In this document: positions 27,651 to 37,322 of the stretch, one piece after another
Position numbering within the stretch: the first letter of the stretch is position 1
Layout: every line of letters starts with the position of its first letter
Assembly (NCBI GenBank): GCA_002343505.1
Contig: DDQZ01000046.1
Location: forward strand, 2,484-66,483
Direction: 5' to 3'
DNA length: 64,000 bases
Source of the DNA: Verrucomicrobiaceae bacterium UBA2429
GTDB taxonomy: Bacteria > Verrucomicrobiota > Verrucomicrobiia > Verrucomicrobiales > Verrucomicrobiaceae
The notes under the pieces: model-generated
Databases searched by the model: none
Told to the model about the DNA's origin: nothing
Seen by the model: only the letters and a program-made list of their open reading frames with translations
Position numbers and translations under genes: made by a program

Positions 27651-29462
27651 ATGCGCCCGCTTTTCACCGCCCTGATCCTCGCCCTGCCCGTGTCCGCCGC
27701 CGAGTTGACCGCGGACGTCTGCATTTACGGAGCCACGCCCGGCGGCATCGCGGCGGCTGTGGCGGCGGCGCGCTCGGGCTCGACGGTGCTTTTGCTGGAG
27801 CCGACCGAGCGCATCGGCGGGCTGCTCGCCTCCGGCCTCTCGCACACGGATTATCACAGCCGCGAGTCCCTGACCGGCTCGTTCCTGGAATTCAGCAAGC
27901 GTGTGAAGGCGCACTACGAGCGAACCTATGGCGCGGACTCGCAGCAGGTGAAGGACAGCCATGAAGGCGTCTTTGGCGAACCCAGGGTGAACCTGCTCGT
28001 GCTGGAGCAAATGCTCGCGGAGCAGGAGCGCGTCACCCTGCGCAAAGGCGCGGCGCTCAAGTCTGTGCAAGTCGCGCGCGCGGTCATCAGCCAGGCGGAG
28101 TTCGCCCAGGGCGCGGAGACTCTCACGGTTCGCGCGGCCGTTTTCGTGGACGGCAGCTACGAGGGCGACCTGATGGCCGCGGCGGGAGTGCGTTACCATG
28201 TCGGGCGCGAAGGGCGTGATGTCTATGGCGAGTCACTGGCGCCGGAGAAAAGCGACAAGGAACTTCAGGCCTACAACTTCCGCTTCTGCGCCACCGACGA
28301 TCCCGCCAACCGCGCGCCCATCCAGGCGCCAAAAGGCTACCGGCGGGAGGATTTTCTCGACGTGCTGCCCATCCTCGAATCAGGGAAAATTCAAAGCGTC
28401 TTCGGCTACCCCTCGGGATGCGTCGTCAAAGCGCAGCCGCCCGCGCTGCCCAACCGAAAATACGACATCAACGATGTCTCGCGCGGACTCATCCGCCTCT
28501 CCATGCCCGGCGCCAACCTCGCCTGGCCCGAGGGTGATGCCGCCGCCCGGCAGGCCATCTTTGACGAGCACCTGCGCTACAATGCCGGGCTGCTCTTTTT
28601 CCTGGCGAATGACGAGGCGGTGCCGGCCAGGTTCCGCGAGCCAGCGTCGCAGTGGGGCTGGTGCAAGGACGAGTTCCCCGAGACCGGCCACCTGCCCCCG
28701 CAGCTTTATGTGCGCGAGGCGCGACGCATGACCGGCCGCCACGTCTATGTGCAGCAGGACAGCGAGCACGCGCCCGGCGACGCGCGCGCCAAACTCTTCA
28801 AGGACGCCATCGCCATGGGCGACTACGGCAACAACTGCCACGGCACCAGCCACAAAGGCCCTCTCATCGGCGGCAGTCATGGCGGGGAATTTTACAATCC
28901 CGTGCCGCCTTACCAAGTCCCCTACGGCGCGCTCGTGCCCAACGAGTTGGAAAACCTGCTGGTGCCCGTGGCGGTGTCATCCTCGCATGTGGGATTCTGC
29001 GCTCTGCGGCTGGAACCCATCTGGATGTCTCTAGGTCAGGCGGCGGGTCATGCGGCGGCCATGGCGGCGGCGGCAAAGCTCACTGTGGACGCGGTGCCGG
29101 TGGGCGAACTGCAAAAGCGCCTGCACAAGGACGGCTCGGCCACCCTTTATGTCAGCGATGTGCCGCCGGGGCATCCGCACTTCGAGGCCGTGCAGTGGTG
29201 GGGCACGGCGGGCGGACTTCACGGGCTGAATCCCATGCCGGAAAAGCCGGGCCAGCGCGGCAAAAACCTGCACGGCCAGTACTTCGAAGCCAACCCCGGC
29301 CATGCCCTGGAACCCCTCAAGCCTCTGGACCGCGACACCCATGACCGCTGGCTGATCCTGGCCAATGAGCTGGACGCTTACAGCAGTCAGTTGGAGAAGG
29401 CGCCAACTCGGATTGATTTCATCCTCGCCGCCCGCTCGGCGGCGGAAAAAGCGGCGCGGTAA
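27651..29462 (+). CDS. Exported FAD-dependent oxidoreductase
   Basis: About 603 aa from the ATG at 27651, which starts a signal peptide (MRPLFTALILALPVSAAE). An FAD-binding Rossmann motif is present with the family's variant (VCIYGATPGGIAAAVAAARSG), followed by ERIGGLLASGLSHTD. Further family blocks are FVDGSYEGDLMAAAGV and GSHGGEFYNP, and a C-terminal GQAAGHAAAMAA. This is the FAD_oxidored family seen in polysaccharide and secondary-metabolite loci of Planctomycetes and Verrucomicrobia. The substrate is unknown. It lies 67 nt behind the kinase gene. Confidence 0.85.
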   Translation: MRPLFTALILALPVSAAELTADVCIYGATPGGIAAAVAAARSGSTVLLLEPTERIGGLLASGLSHTDYHSRESLTGSFLEFSKRVKAHYERTYGADSQQVKDSHEGVFGEPRVNLLVLEQMLAEQERVTLRKGAALKSVQVARAVISQAEFAQGAETLTVRAAVFVDGSYEGDLMAAAGVRYHVGREGRDVYGESLAPEKSDKELQAYNFRFCATDDPANRAPIQAPKGYRREDFLDVLPILESGKIQSVFGYPSGCVVKAQPPALPNRKYDINDVSRGLIRLSMPGANLAWPEGDAAARQAIFDEHLRYNAGLLFFLANDEAVPARFREPASQWGWCKDEFPETGHLPPQLYVREARRMTGRHVYVQQDSEHAPGDARAKLFKDAIAMGDYGNNCHGTSHKGPLIGGSHGGEFYNPVPPYQVPYGALVPNELENLLVPVAVSSSHVGFCALRLEPIWMSLGQAAGHAAAMAAAAKLTVDAVPVGELQKRLHKDGSATLYVSDVPPGHPHFEAVQWWGTAGGLHGLNPMPEKPGQRGKNLHGQYFEANPGHALEPLKPLDRDTHDRWLILANELDAYSSQLEKAPTRIDFILAARSAAEKAAR

Positions 29463-29546
29463 AGACGGAGCAAACCCGCGCAGCGCGAACTGACGGCGAG
29501 ACTTTCCGCTTGCCAGCAGTGAAACGGACCGGCAAGTTTCAAAAAA

Positions 29547-29990
29547 ATGCGCCGCGCGGTCCATGCCCTGCTGATGCTCACCGCCACTCTGGCGGTGGCC
29601 TGGGCGCAGACCTTTGGCATTCATCACGGATGGTTGTGCGACTGCGGCGGCGTGGAGCGGATCACTTTGGTGGACCACTGCCACGGCCCGCACTCCCATG
29701 ACTGCCACGAGGATGAGGATCACGACGTGCCGCATCATCATGAGGACGGGGAGGATGAGGACACGCACAGGCACACTGCCGTGGTGGATGATCTAGTGGC
29801 CAAGCATCACGAGGCATACAGTGCGCAGGCGCCTGTGCTTCTGGCGCTGGCCTCGCTGGCATGGGAGCCAGGACTTTTCCGCCTGAATCCGGCGGGCCGG
29901 CGCAGGGAGGAACCGCCTGACAAAGGCCGGCGTGACGGGCCGCGCGAGTGGCCGCAGATCCTGACGCGAGCAATTGTGCTGAGAGTTTGA
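29547..29990 (+). CDS. His-rich exported metal-binding protein
   Basis: About 147 aa. A signal peptide (MRRAVHALLMLTATLAVAWA) is followed by a two-Cys motif (WLCDCGG) and a long His/Asp/Glu-rich tract: CHGPHSHDCHEDEDHD, then VPHHHEDGEDED, then THRHTAV. The C-terminus is basic. It probably buffers or delivers a divalent cation in the periplasm. It precedes an RND efflux operon and may be part of it. The family is not recognised. Confidence 0.72.
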   Translation: MRRAVHALLMLTATLAVAWAQTFGIHHGWLCDCGGVERITLVDHCHGPHSHDCHEDEDHDVPHHHEDGEDEDTHRHTAVVDDLVAKHHEAYSAQAPVLLALASLAWEPGLFRLNPAGRRREEPPDKGRRDGPREWPQILTRAIVLRV

Positions 29991-30097
29991 AACGCGCGCA
30001 GCCAGCCATCCCACGACGGATGGCCGAATGGCTGTGATGCGTCCGCCCGCCTTCCCGCATGGGATTTCCATGCCCGGGTCACTGAACTCTTTTCGCC

Positions 30098-31303
30098 ATG
30101 AAACCACCTTCTCTTTTCCTGCTCGCATGGGCCTGCGCCAGCCCCTCTTTGGCGCTCACTCTGTCTCTCGATGAAGTCGCATCCCGAGCGCGGACGCATC
30201 ATCCCGCCCTCAAAGCCGCGCGCCTGGCCGTGGAGGAGGCGCGGGGACGCCAGCTCGGCGCGGGCCGGCTCGCGAACCCCTCCCTGGGCTATGATTTTCA
30301 AAACCAAAGCAACCTCAGCCCGCAGACAGGCGTGGTTTCGCTGGATCAGTCCTTCCCGCTCACACGGCGGCTGAGCCTGGAAAAAAAACTGACCTCCCAA
30401 ATGGTCGTGGCCGCCGAGCTGGAGGTCAGGGACTCCGAGCGCCGCCTCGTTGCCGAGGCGAAAAGCCAGGCGGTGCGGCTGCTGACGCTCTCCAGACAAC
30501 GCCAGCTCCGCCAGCAGCAGATGGATCTGGCGCAAAAGCTGGCAGACTTTGCCTCGGACCGTGCCGAGGCCGGCGAGGTCTCTCCCCTGGATGCCAGGCA
30601 GGTGCAGCTCGACTCGCAGAAGCTGCGCATCGAGTCCCGCCTGCTGGAGGCCGCAAGCGTGGCGGTGCTGGGCCAGCTCAAGCCCATGCTCGGCCTGCGC
30701 TCCGAGGAGCCGCTGACCCTCACGGGCGGCCTGCCCACGCTGGAGCTGCCGCCCGCATCATCCTGGCGGCAGCGGCCGGATTACCGCCTTGCCCAGACGA
30801 AGGCGGAAGCCGCGCAGACCGGCCAGCAGCTCGCCAGGGCGAGACGCATCCCGGATGTCACCGCGGGGCTCTTTGGCGCGCATGAGATGCAGGATGTGAC
30901 CTCCGCGCAAAGGGAGAGCACGGGCTTCGTCGGCTTCCGTTTCTCCATCCCGCTGCCGTTGTGGAACCGCAACCAGGGCGAGATCGCCGAAACGGCTGCC
31001 AGCGCCGAGCGCGCCCGTTTGGAAGCCGAAGCCCTCGCGGTGCAGATCCATGGCGAGGCCGGCACCGCGCGCCGCGAGATGGAGACCAACGCCTCCATCG
31101 TGCGCGAGACGCGCGAAACGCTCGTGCCCCTGGCCGTGCAGCACTCCGCTGAAATGGAGAAAGCCTATAAGAACGGCCAGACGGACCTCCTCAGCGTGCT
31201 GCGCTCCCGCGACCAGCGCCTCCAGCTCGAATCCGCCGCCCTGGATGCCGAGCGCGACTTCCACCTCGCGCGCATCCGCTACGAGGCCGCCACATCTCAT
31301 TGA
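30098..31303 (+). CDS. TolC/CzcC-like outer-membrane efflux protein
   Basis: About 401 aa. A signal peptide (MKPPSLFLLAWACASPSLA) is followed by a TolC-type repeat: SLDEVASRARTHHPALKAAR, then a long helical hairpin, then a second half from ~210. The motif IPLPLWNRNQGEIAE is typical of CzcC members. It forms the trimeric outer-membrane channel of the pump encoded by the next two genes, which follow on the same strand. Confidence 0.9.
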   Translation: MKPPSLFLLAWACASPSLALTLSLDEVASRARTHHPALKAARLAVEEARGRQLGAGRLANPSLGYDFQNQSNLSPQTGVVSLDQSFPLTRRLSLEKKLTSQMVVAAELEVRDSERRLVAEAKSQAVRLLTLSRQRQLRQQQMDLAQKLADFASDRAEAGEVSPLDARQVQLDSQKLRIESRLLEAASVAVLGQLKPMLGLRSEEPLTLTGGLPTLELPPASSWRQRPDYRLAQTKAEAAQTGQQLARARRIPDVTAGLFGAHEMQDVTSAQRESTGFVGFRFSIPLPLWNRNQGEIAETAASAERARLEAEALAVQIHGEAGTARREMETNASIVRETRETLVPLAVQHSAEMEKAYKNGQTDLLSVLRSRDQRLQLESAALDAERDFHLARIRYEAATSH

Positions 31304-31357
31304 AACTTCCTCACCATGGCCCTGCTGAAAAAGGCGGGCGTCGAGCTCTGAAAGCCC

Positions 31358-32458
31358 ATGCAACTCATCTTTTGCCTTCTGCTTCTCCTGACCGGGGCCT
31401 TTGCGTCCACGCCGGACATCATCCTTGATGACGTGGCGGTCTCGAACATGAACCTCGAATTCGCCGAGGCGGAAGAGACCGTGTTTGAGGAGACGGTTTT
31501 CGCGCTCGGCAGCATTGAGGTGCTGCCGGGGAAACGGGCCGTCGTCAGCAGCCGCATTCCGGGCCGTGCCTTCTCGGTGCTCGTCATCCCGCATCAGGAA
31601 GTGGATGCCGGGGCGGAGGTGGCGTGGGTGGAAAGCCGCCAGCCGGGTGATCCGCCGCCCGTGGTGAAGCTGGAGGCTCCCATCGCCGGATTCGTCTCGA
31701 AGGTGAACCTCGCGCAAGGCCAGCCGGTGTCGCCGGATGACACGTTGATCGAAATTCTCGATCTCAGCACCGTCGAGGCCGTGGCGCATGTGCCGCAGCA
31801 TTTCGCGGCGAAGCTGAAACTGGGCCAGAAAGCCCACATCCGCCTCCAGGCGCTGCCGGACAAGGTCTTCGAGGCAAAGCTCGTTCATGTCGCCGTCGAG
31901 GCGGATGTGGCCACCGGCATCATCGAGGCGGCGTTTCACGTCGCGAATCCCGACAAGCTGCTGCGTCCCGGCATGAAGGCGGAGTTCAGCATCGTTGTGA
32001 GCGAGCGTGAGAACGTGATGTCCATCCCGCGCAGCGCCGTGCAGGGCGATCCCGCGCAGCGCTTCGTCTATGTGAAGGACTATGAGCTGAAAAATGCCTT
32101 CGTGAAGGCTCCGGTCGTGCTCGGGGCGCAGAACGACCGCTTTGTCGAAGTGGTCAGCGGGCTCCTGCCCGGCGATGAAGTCGTCACACGCGGCGCCTAT
32201 GCGCTCGCCTTTGCGGGCAAAGGCAGCGTGAGCCTCAAAGAAGCCATGGATGCCGCGCACGGTCATCCGCACAACGAGGACGGCACGGAGATGACGAAGG
32301 AGCAGCAAGCCGCGGAGCACGGGGACCACGATCATGATCATGAAGGCGCTCACAACGAGTGGAGCACGCTCACGACCTTTTTCGCGGCCACGAGCGGCTT
32401 GTTGCTGCTGCTCTTGATCGTCACCGCCTTCAAACGCCGGGAGGTGGCGGCATGCTGA
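31358..32458 (+). CDS. RND efflux periplasmic adaptor (membrane fusion) protein
   Basis: About 366 aa. A signal peptide (MQLIFCLLLLLTGAFA) precedes the mature adaptor. The barrel-sandwich region is split: GKRAVVSSRIPGR and APIAGFVSKVNLAQGQPVSP, with little or no helical hairpin between them, as in short CzcB-like adaptors. A beta-barrel and membrane-proximal domain follow. The C-terminal tail is His-rich (HGHPHNED, HGDHDHDHEGAH) and ends in one hydrophobic helix (LLLLLIVTAF). The His tract suggests divalent metal capture. The stop overlaps the start of the pump gene by 7 nt. Confidence 0.87.
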   Translation: MQLIFCLLLLLTGAFASTPDIILDDVAVSNMNLEFAEAEETVFEETVFALGSIEVLPGKRAVVSSRIPGRAFSVLVIPHQEVDAGAEVAWVESRQPGDPPPVVKLEAPIAGFVSKVNLAQGQPVSPDDTLIEILDLSTVEAVAHVPQHFAAKLKLGQKAHIRLQALPDKVFEAKLVHVAVEADVATGIIEAAFHVANPDKLLRPGMKAEFSIVVSERENVMSIPRSAVQGDPAQRFVYVKDYELKNAFVKAPVVLGAQNDRFVEVVSGLLPGDEVVTRGAYALAFAGKGSVSLKEAMDAAHGHPHNEDGTEMTKEQQAAEHGDHDHDHEGAHNEWSTLTTFFAATSGLLLLLLIVTAFKRREVAAC

Positions 32459-35400
32459 ACTCCCTCATCCGCTTCTCTCTGCATCACCGGCCTCTGATAT
32501 TGATGCTGGCGCTTGTGACGTTGGTGTTCGGTTATCAAGCACTCACCCAGTTGCCGGTGGAGGTGCTGCCGGACATGACGAAGCCGACGGTGACGATCCT
32601 CACCGAGGCGCCCGGCCTCGCGCCGGAGGAGGTGGAGGCGCTCGTCACGCAGCGGCTCGAAGCGGCGGTGCAGGGCGTCGGCGGGCTCGACAGGCTGCGC
32701 TCGAACTCGGATGTGGGCCTGTCGCTCATCTTTGCGGAGTTTGGCTGGGGCACGGACATCTACCGTGCCCGCCAGCTCGTGCAGGAGCGCATTCAGGGTG
32801 TGCTCTCCACCTTGCCCGAGGGTGTGAAACCCGGCATGACGCCGGTTTCATCGCTCATGGGTGAGATTCTGCTCGTGGGGCTGCGCTGCTCGAAAAAACC
32901 GGACGAGCCGGGCTACATCGCGCCAATGGATTTGCGCACCTTGGCGGATTGGACGCTGCGGCGTCGTTTGCAGAGCATCAGCGGCATCGCGGAGGTGCTC
33001 ACCATCGGCGGCGGGGTGAAACAGATCCAGGTCCAGCCCGATCCTTACCGGCTGGCCGCCTTTGGCATCACTCTGGCGGAGGTGGAGGAGGCGGTGGGCC
33101 GCGCGGCGGGAAATGCAACGAGCGGTTATCTGCAAGCAGGGCCGCAGGAGATCATGGTGCGCAATCTTGGCATGACCACCAGCCTGGATGACATCGCCAA
33201 GACCGTCATCAAGACCGTGGGCAGCCGCCCGGTGCTCATCAGCGATGTAGCGGAGGTTCGCCACGCCGTGCGGACGATGCGCGGCGATGCCAGCGTGAAT
33301 GACAACATGGGCGTAATCCTCAGCATTGATAAAGCGCCCGGTTTTGACACGCTGAAGCTCACGCAGCAGATCGAGGCCGCGCTGGAGGAGCTCCGACCCA
33401 CGCTGCCGGAAGGTGTCACGGTAGAGATTCTGTTCCGGCAGGGCGACTTCATCGGGCACGCCATCGGCAATCTGAAGGAGGCGATCCGTGACGGAGCGAT
33501 CATGGTTACGATCATCCTCTTCCTATTCCTGCTCAGCCTGCGCACCACGGCCATTACACTCATGGCCATGCCGCTGTCCTTTGCGGTCACGATCCTGACC
33601 TTCAAGGCCTTCGGCGTCAGCGTGAACTCCATGACCCTCGGCGGCCTTGCCGTCGCCATCGGCATGGTGGTGGATGATGCGATCGTGGACGTGGAGAACG
33701 TCTTCCGCCGTCTCCGTCAAAACCAGAGCAAGCCCAAGCTGGAAGTCATCGCCTCCGCCTCCAGCGAGGTGCGGAATTCCATCCTTTACGCCACCGTGCT
33801 CATCATCCTCGTCTTCCTGCCGTTGCTCGGTCTGGAAGGCATCGAGGGGCGGCTTTTCACGCCGATTGCCATCGCCACGATCACCAGCATGGCGGCGTCG
33901 TTTGTTGTTTCGCTCACGGTGATCCCGGTTTTGTGCTCGCTGCTGCTCAAAGCGGGCGGAAAAGCCCACGACGATGGTTTTGTCATCCGCGCGATGAAGT
34001 GGATCGTGCAGCGCACCTTTCTCAAGGTGGCGCTTGGCGCACCCATGCTCGTCCTGGCTTTTGCCGGCGTGCTGTTGATCGCCGCGCTGATGCTTTATCC
34101 GATCATGGGGAAGGACTTCCTGCCCGCCTTTAATGAAGGCAGCGCCACCATCTCGCTCGTGAGCGCTCCCGGCACCTCGCTGGCGCAATCCAACGAGATT
34201 GGCGAGGTGGGCGTGCGCCTGCTCCAGAGCATCAAGGAAGTTAAAAGCGTGGGCCGCCGCGCCGGACGCGCGGAGCGGGATGACCACGTCATGCCGGTGA
34301 GTGTGAATGAGTTCGATGTCGAGATTCACGAGAGCGGCAGGCCGCGTGAGGTCGTCTTCGCGGAGATTCGGCAGCTGCTCTCCTCCATTCCGGGCACCTT
34401 TGTGAATGTCGGCCAGCCCATCGGCCATCGGCTCAGCCACATGCTCAGCGGCGTCTCGGCCAGGATCGCCGTGAAGATCTTCGGCCCGGATCTCGACGTG
34501 CTGCGGGAAAAAGGCGCGCAGGTGCGCGATCTCGGCCAGTCCATCCGCGGACTCACGGATGTGAACCTGGAGGCGCAGGTGCCCATCCCGCAGATCAAGA
34601 TCGAGGTGAACCGCGAGCGCGCCCTCGCTTACGACCTCCAGCCCGGTGACATCAATGCGCAGGTCTCCACCCTGCTCGGCGGCAAGGTCATGGCCGAGCT
34701 GCGTGAGGGTCAGCGCACCATGGACCTCGTCCTGCGTCTGCCGGAGTCGTGGCGCGACTCGCCGGAGAAAATCGGCAGCCTGCTCATCGAAACGCACAGC
34801 AGCCAGCTCATCCCGCTGAACCTCGTGGCCGACATCCGCGAGGGCAAAGGCCCGAACGTCATCAATCGCGAAAACACCCAGCGCCGCATCGTCATCGGCG
34901 CGAACACCTCCGAGCGCGACCTGGAAAGCCTCGTGCGGCAGTGGGAAAAGCTCGTGCGTGAGAAGGTGAAGCTTCCGGAAGGCTGCTTCCTGCGCTTCGA
35001 GGGCGAGTTTCAGGCGCAGCAGGCCGCCACGAAGCGCATCGCCTTCTCCTTTGCCCTCGTGCTGCTCGCCATCACCATCCTGCTGTATGGTTACTTCCGC
35101 AGTATCTCCCTGGCACTCCAGGTCATGCTGAACATCCCGCTCGCGCTCATGGGCGGCCTCGCGCTCACCTGGGTGCTGATTGATAACATCAGCATCGCCA
35201 CCATCGTCGGCTTCATCGCCGTCGGCGGTGTGGCGGCGCGGAATGGCATCATGATGATCAGCCATTACCTGCACCTCATGAAGCATGAGGGCGAAACATT
35301 TGGCCGCGCCATGATCGTGCGCGGCACGCTGGAGCGGCTCGTGCCGGTGTTGATGACGGCGCTGGCCGCCGGCATCGCTTTGATCCCGCTGCTGCTCGCC

Positions 35401-35550
35401 GCGCACGAGCCGGGCAAGGAAATCCTGCATCCCGTGGCCGTCGTCATCGTCGGCGGCCTCGTCAGCAGCACCCTGCTCGACCTCATGATCACTCCCGCCG
35501 TCTTTTTTCTCTTCGGCAAACAACCCACCCAAACACCAACCCACCCATGA
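32452..35550 (+). CDS. Heavy-metal efflux RND permease (CzcA/CusA type)
   Basis: About 1032 aa from the ATG at 32452. It is the inner-membrane proton antiporter of the tripartite pump, with the standard two-fold repeat of six membrane helices plus large porter loops. The TM4 region AIGMVVDDAIVDVENV carries the acidic relay typical of the heavy-metal RND family. The pattern differs from textbook CzcA and CusA, so the substrate is not assigned. N-terminal VLPDMTKPTVTILTEAPG is family-like. It overlaps the adaptor upstream by 7 nt and the next small gene by 4 nt, so it is one operon. Confidence 0.93.
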   Translation: MLNSLIRFSLHHRPLILMLALVTLVFGYQALTQLPVEVLPDMTKPTVTILTEAPGLAPEEVEALVTQRLEAAVQGVGGLDRLRSNSDVGLSLIFAEFGWGTDIYRARQLVQERIQGVLSTLPEGVKPGMTPVSSLMGEILLVGLRCSKKPDEPGYIAPMDLRTLADWTLRRRLQSISGIAEVLTIGGGVKQIQVQPDPYRLAAFGITLAEVEEAVGRAAGNATSGYLQAGPQEIMVRNLGMTTSLDDIAKTVIKTVGSRPVLISDVAEVRHAVRTMRGDASVNDNMGVILSIDKAPGFDTLKLTQQIEAALEELRPTLPEGVTVEILFRQGDFIGHAIGNLKEAIRDGAIMVTIILFLFLLSLRTTAITLMAMPLSFAVTILTFKAFGVSVNSMTLGGLAVAIGMVVDDAIVDVENVFRRLRQNQSKPKLEVIASASSEVRNSILYATVLIILVFLPLLGLEGIEGRLFTPIAIATITSMAASFVVSLTVIPVLCSLLLKAGGKAHDDGFVIRAMKWIVQRTFLKVALGAPMLVLAFAGVLLIAALMLYPIMGKDFLPAFNEGSATISLVSAPGTSLAQSNEIGEVGVRLLQSIKEVKSVGRRAGRAERDDHVMPVSVNEFDVEIHESGRPREVVFAEIRQLLSSIPGTFVNVGQPIGHRLSHMLSGVSARIAVKIFGPDLDVLREKGAQVRDLGQSIRGLTDVNLEAQVPIPQIKIEVNRERALAYDLQPGDINAQVSTLLGGKVMAELREGQRTMDLVLRLPESWRDSPEKIGSLLIETHSSQLIPLNLVADIREGKGPNVINRENTQRRIVIGANTSERDLESLVRQWEKLVREKVKLPEGCFLRFEGEFQAQQAATKRIAFSFALVLLAITILLYGYFRSISLALQVMLNIPLALMGGLALTWVLIDNISIATIVGFIAVGGVAARNGIMMISHYLHLMKHEGETFGRAMIVRGTLERLVPVLMTALAAGIALIPLLLAAHEPGKEILHPVAVVIVGGLVSSTLLDLMITPAVFFLFGKQPTQTPTHP

Positions 35551-35987
35551 AAACCAAACTCATCCTCCTCGCCACCCTCCTCACCAGCCTCGCCTTCAGC
35601 CATGAAGGCGTCGAACTCGGACCGAACGGCGGCCGCATCCTAGAATTCAGCGACAACGAAACCATGCACGGCGAGGTCACGGTGAAAGGCGGCACGTTTC
35701 ACATCGCCGTGCTCGACAAGGACATGAAACAGGTGGCAATGGACAAGCAGTCCCTCACCGCCACGACCGGCGACCGCGCGAAGCCGGTGAAACTCGAAGT
35801 CACAAAGGACGCGAAGGGATTCATCATCCCCGTCGTGAAACCCGGCGAGTGGCTCATCCTGCGCTACAAGGACCACGCCGACGCCAAGGCCGTCACCGCC
35901 CGCTTTGAATACAACACCGTCACCTGCGACGGGTGCCAGGCCCCGGAGTGGCTTTGCAAGTGCATGCCGGACAAGGAGAAGAAATGA
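35547..35987 (+). CDS. Small exported protein of the RND operon
   Basis: About 146 aa. The ATG overlaps the pump stop by 4 nt (ATGA). A short signal peptide (MKTKLILLATLLTSLAFS) is followed by HEGVELGPNGGRILEF, then a beta-rich domain (HGEVTVKGGTFHIAVLD) and a C-terminal Cys cluster, CDGCQAPEWLCKC. It probably has a periplasmic metal-binding or chaperone role for the pump. The GPNGGRILEF start resembles small proteins often attached to RND loci in Bacteroidetes and Verrucomicrobia; no named family is claimed. Confidence 0.75.
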   Translation: MKTKLILLATLLTSLAFSHEGVELGPNGGRILEFSDNETMHGEVTVKGGTFHIAVLDKDMKQVAMDKQSLTATTGDRAKPVKLEVTKDAKGFIIPVVKPGEWLILRYKDHADAKAVTARFEYNTVTCDGCQAPEWLCKCMPDKEKK

Positions 35988-36055
35988 TCCCCCGGCCACC
36001 AACTGATTCCGCATGATTTGGGGGGCTGACGCATGCGCAGGTGAGGCCGCCCGGC

Positions 36056-37147
36056 TCAGCCTTGCAGACAGGTTGCGGCTGCTTCTTTCGAGTGGGTGGC
36101 GTCCTCCTGCCTGCCATCCGCGGCGGATGATCCAGCCGCTTGCTTCGCTTTGGCCTCGCCGACGAGCACGCCACCCCAGACACGCAGCCTCTCAAAAACG
36201 AGCAGGCAGCCGCCGACAGCGGCCAGGGCGAGAATGAAGCCCGGGATGCCCAGCGCGGCGCGCTCGGTGTGGCAGGTCCAGACAAACTGGCCCACGCACA
36301 GCACGGCCACGAAGATCAGGGTTGGCTTGCGTCCGATGAGATTGACCATGAACACGCCGAGCGGCGCGCCCAGCGCCACCACCGGCGCCGCTGCCAGCCA
36401 GTTCTCATACACGCCCGGCTGCATGCCGGTGGTCAGGTTTTTGACAAGCACGCCGAGCAGCGAGGTGAAGGCCATGATGATGACCGAGGTGGGGATGGCG
36501 ATCTTCAAGTCCGCGCGGCAGAGCAGTACGAGCGTGGCGTAGAGCACCATGTCAATGCCCACGCCTGTCACCGAGGCAACGGTGGCTGCGGAAAAGATGC
36601 CCAGCACCGTGCCGACCTTGAAGTCCCAGCGCTCGTCAAATTCCGTCATGCCGTCGTGGGAGGCGATCTCGCCGATGCGATAAAGGTGCAGCACGCCAAA
36701 GCTGCACCAGATGACGGCAAAAACGAGCTTGATCCACAGCTCCGGCACATAGGGAGCGATGAAAAACAGGCCTGCCGGCAAACCGAGCACCGCTCCAAAC
36801 ACCGACCCTTTGAGCATGGACCAGGCCAGCGGCTGGCGGCGTGAGAGGATGAAAATGCTGGCGCTGGTCATGCCGATGGACTGCACTGCGAAACTGAAGT
36901 CACGCCCCAGGCTGGCCGGCAGGCCGAAGAGCAGCACAAGGATCGGAAAGCCCACCGTACCTCCGCCCATCGGGGTGGAGCCCGCCACATAGCTGCCCGC
37001 CGCCATCGCAAGGGCGATCGGCCAGTGCGCGGTCACATCCCCCCAGCGGTCATTGCCGAAGACCAGCCAGGTCCAGACGCCGTAGAAACCGGCGAGCCAG
37101 AGAAACCAGACCCAGAGATGCTGTTTGCGCGGAGCTTGTATGGACAT
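36056..37147 (-). CDS. TauE/SafE family membrane permease
   Basis: About 363 aa with eight or so membrane helices and the two TauE/SafE repeats. The N-terminal repeat carries AAGSYVAGSTPMGGGTVGFPIL, the second LGIFSAATVASVTGVGIDMVLY. Family members export sulfite, sulfonates or related anions, but many are unassigned. The position between the RND operon and the copper-oxidase cluster suggests a role in metal or thiol stress. It is transcribed away from the copper cluster at 37.3 kb. The C-terminal tail is hydrophilic. Confidence 0.88.
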   Translation of the reverse strand: MSIQAPRKQHLWVWFLWLAGFYGVWTWLVFGNDRWGDVTAHWPIALAMAAGSYVAGSTPMGGGTVGFPILVLLFGLPASLGRDFSFAVQSIGMTSASIFILSRRQPLAWSMLKGSVFGAVLGLPAGLFFIAPYVPELWIKLVFAVIWCSFGVLHLYRIGEIASHDGMTEFDERWDFKVGTVLGIFSAATVASVTGVGIDMVLYATLVLLCRADLKIAIPTSVIIMAFTSLLGVLVKNLTTGMQPGVYENWLAAAPVVALGAPLGVFMVNLIGRKPTLIFVAVLCVGQFVWTCHTERAALGIPGFILALAAVGGCLLVFERLRVWGGVLVGEAKAKQAAGSSAADGRQEDATHSKEAAATCLQG

Positions 37148-37281
37148 GCGGGCAGTCGTTAAGCGCCGGAGTGCGATACCGGAAATAGCATTTGGGCATG
37201 GGCTTCATGATGAGCGGGCATCACCCGGCGCGGCATCTTTCATAGCTTGACGGAAAAAAGAAGGCATGGGGGAATAATAGG

Positions 37282-37307
37282 TGTAACTCTTTCTCCAACC
37301 CTGCGTC
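37282..37307 (+). promoter_or_regulatory. Candidate ECF promoter of the copper-oxidase cluster
   Basis: TGTAAC (37282-37287), a 16-nt spacer, then CGTC (37304-37307). The same -35-like word, spacer and CGT box occur before the copper ATPase gene at 61099-61124. The format matches general ECF promoters (AAC at -35, CGT at -10). The ATG at 37323 follows closely, so the leader would be very short. Confidence 0.45.
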
Positions 37308-37322
37308 TGCACGGATGAACCC

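Noticed and set aside
31316..31351. A tiny frame (MALLKKAGVEL) between the TolC-like and adaptor genes
   Set aside because: Eleven codons, no family, and no reason to think it is translated beyond an ATG with a stop; kept only as a note.
33523..35544. A ~670-residue antisense frame over the first RND pump
   Set aside because: Its residues are the His/Asp/Gln-rich mirror of the pump codons; the pump itself is complete and conserved.
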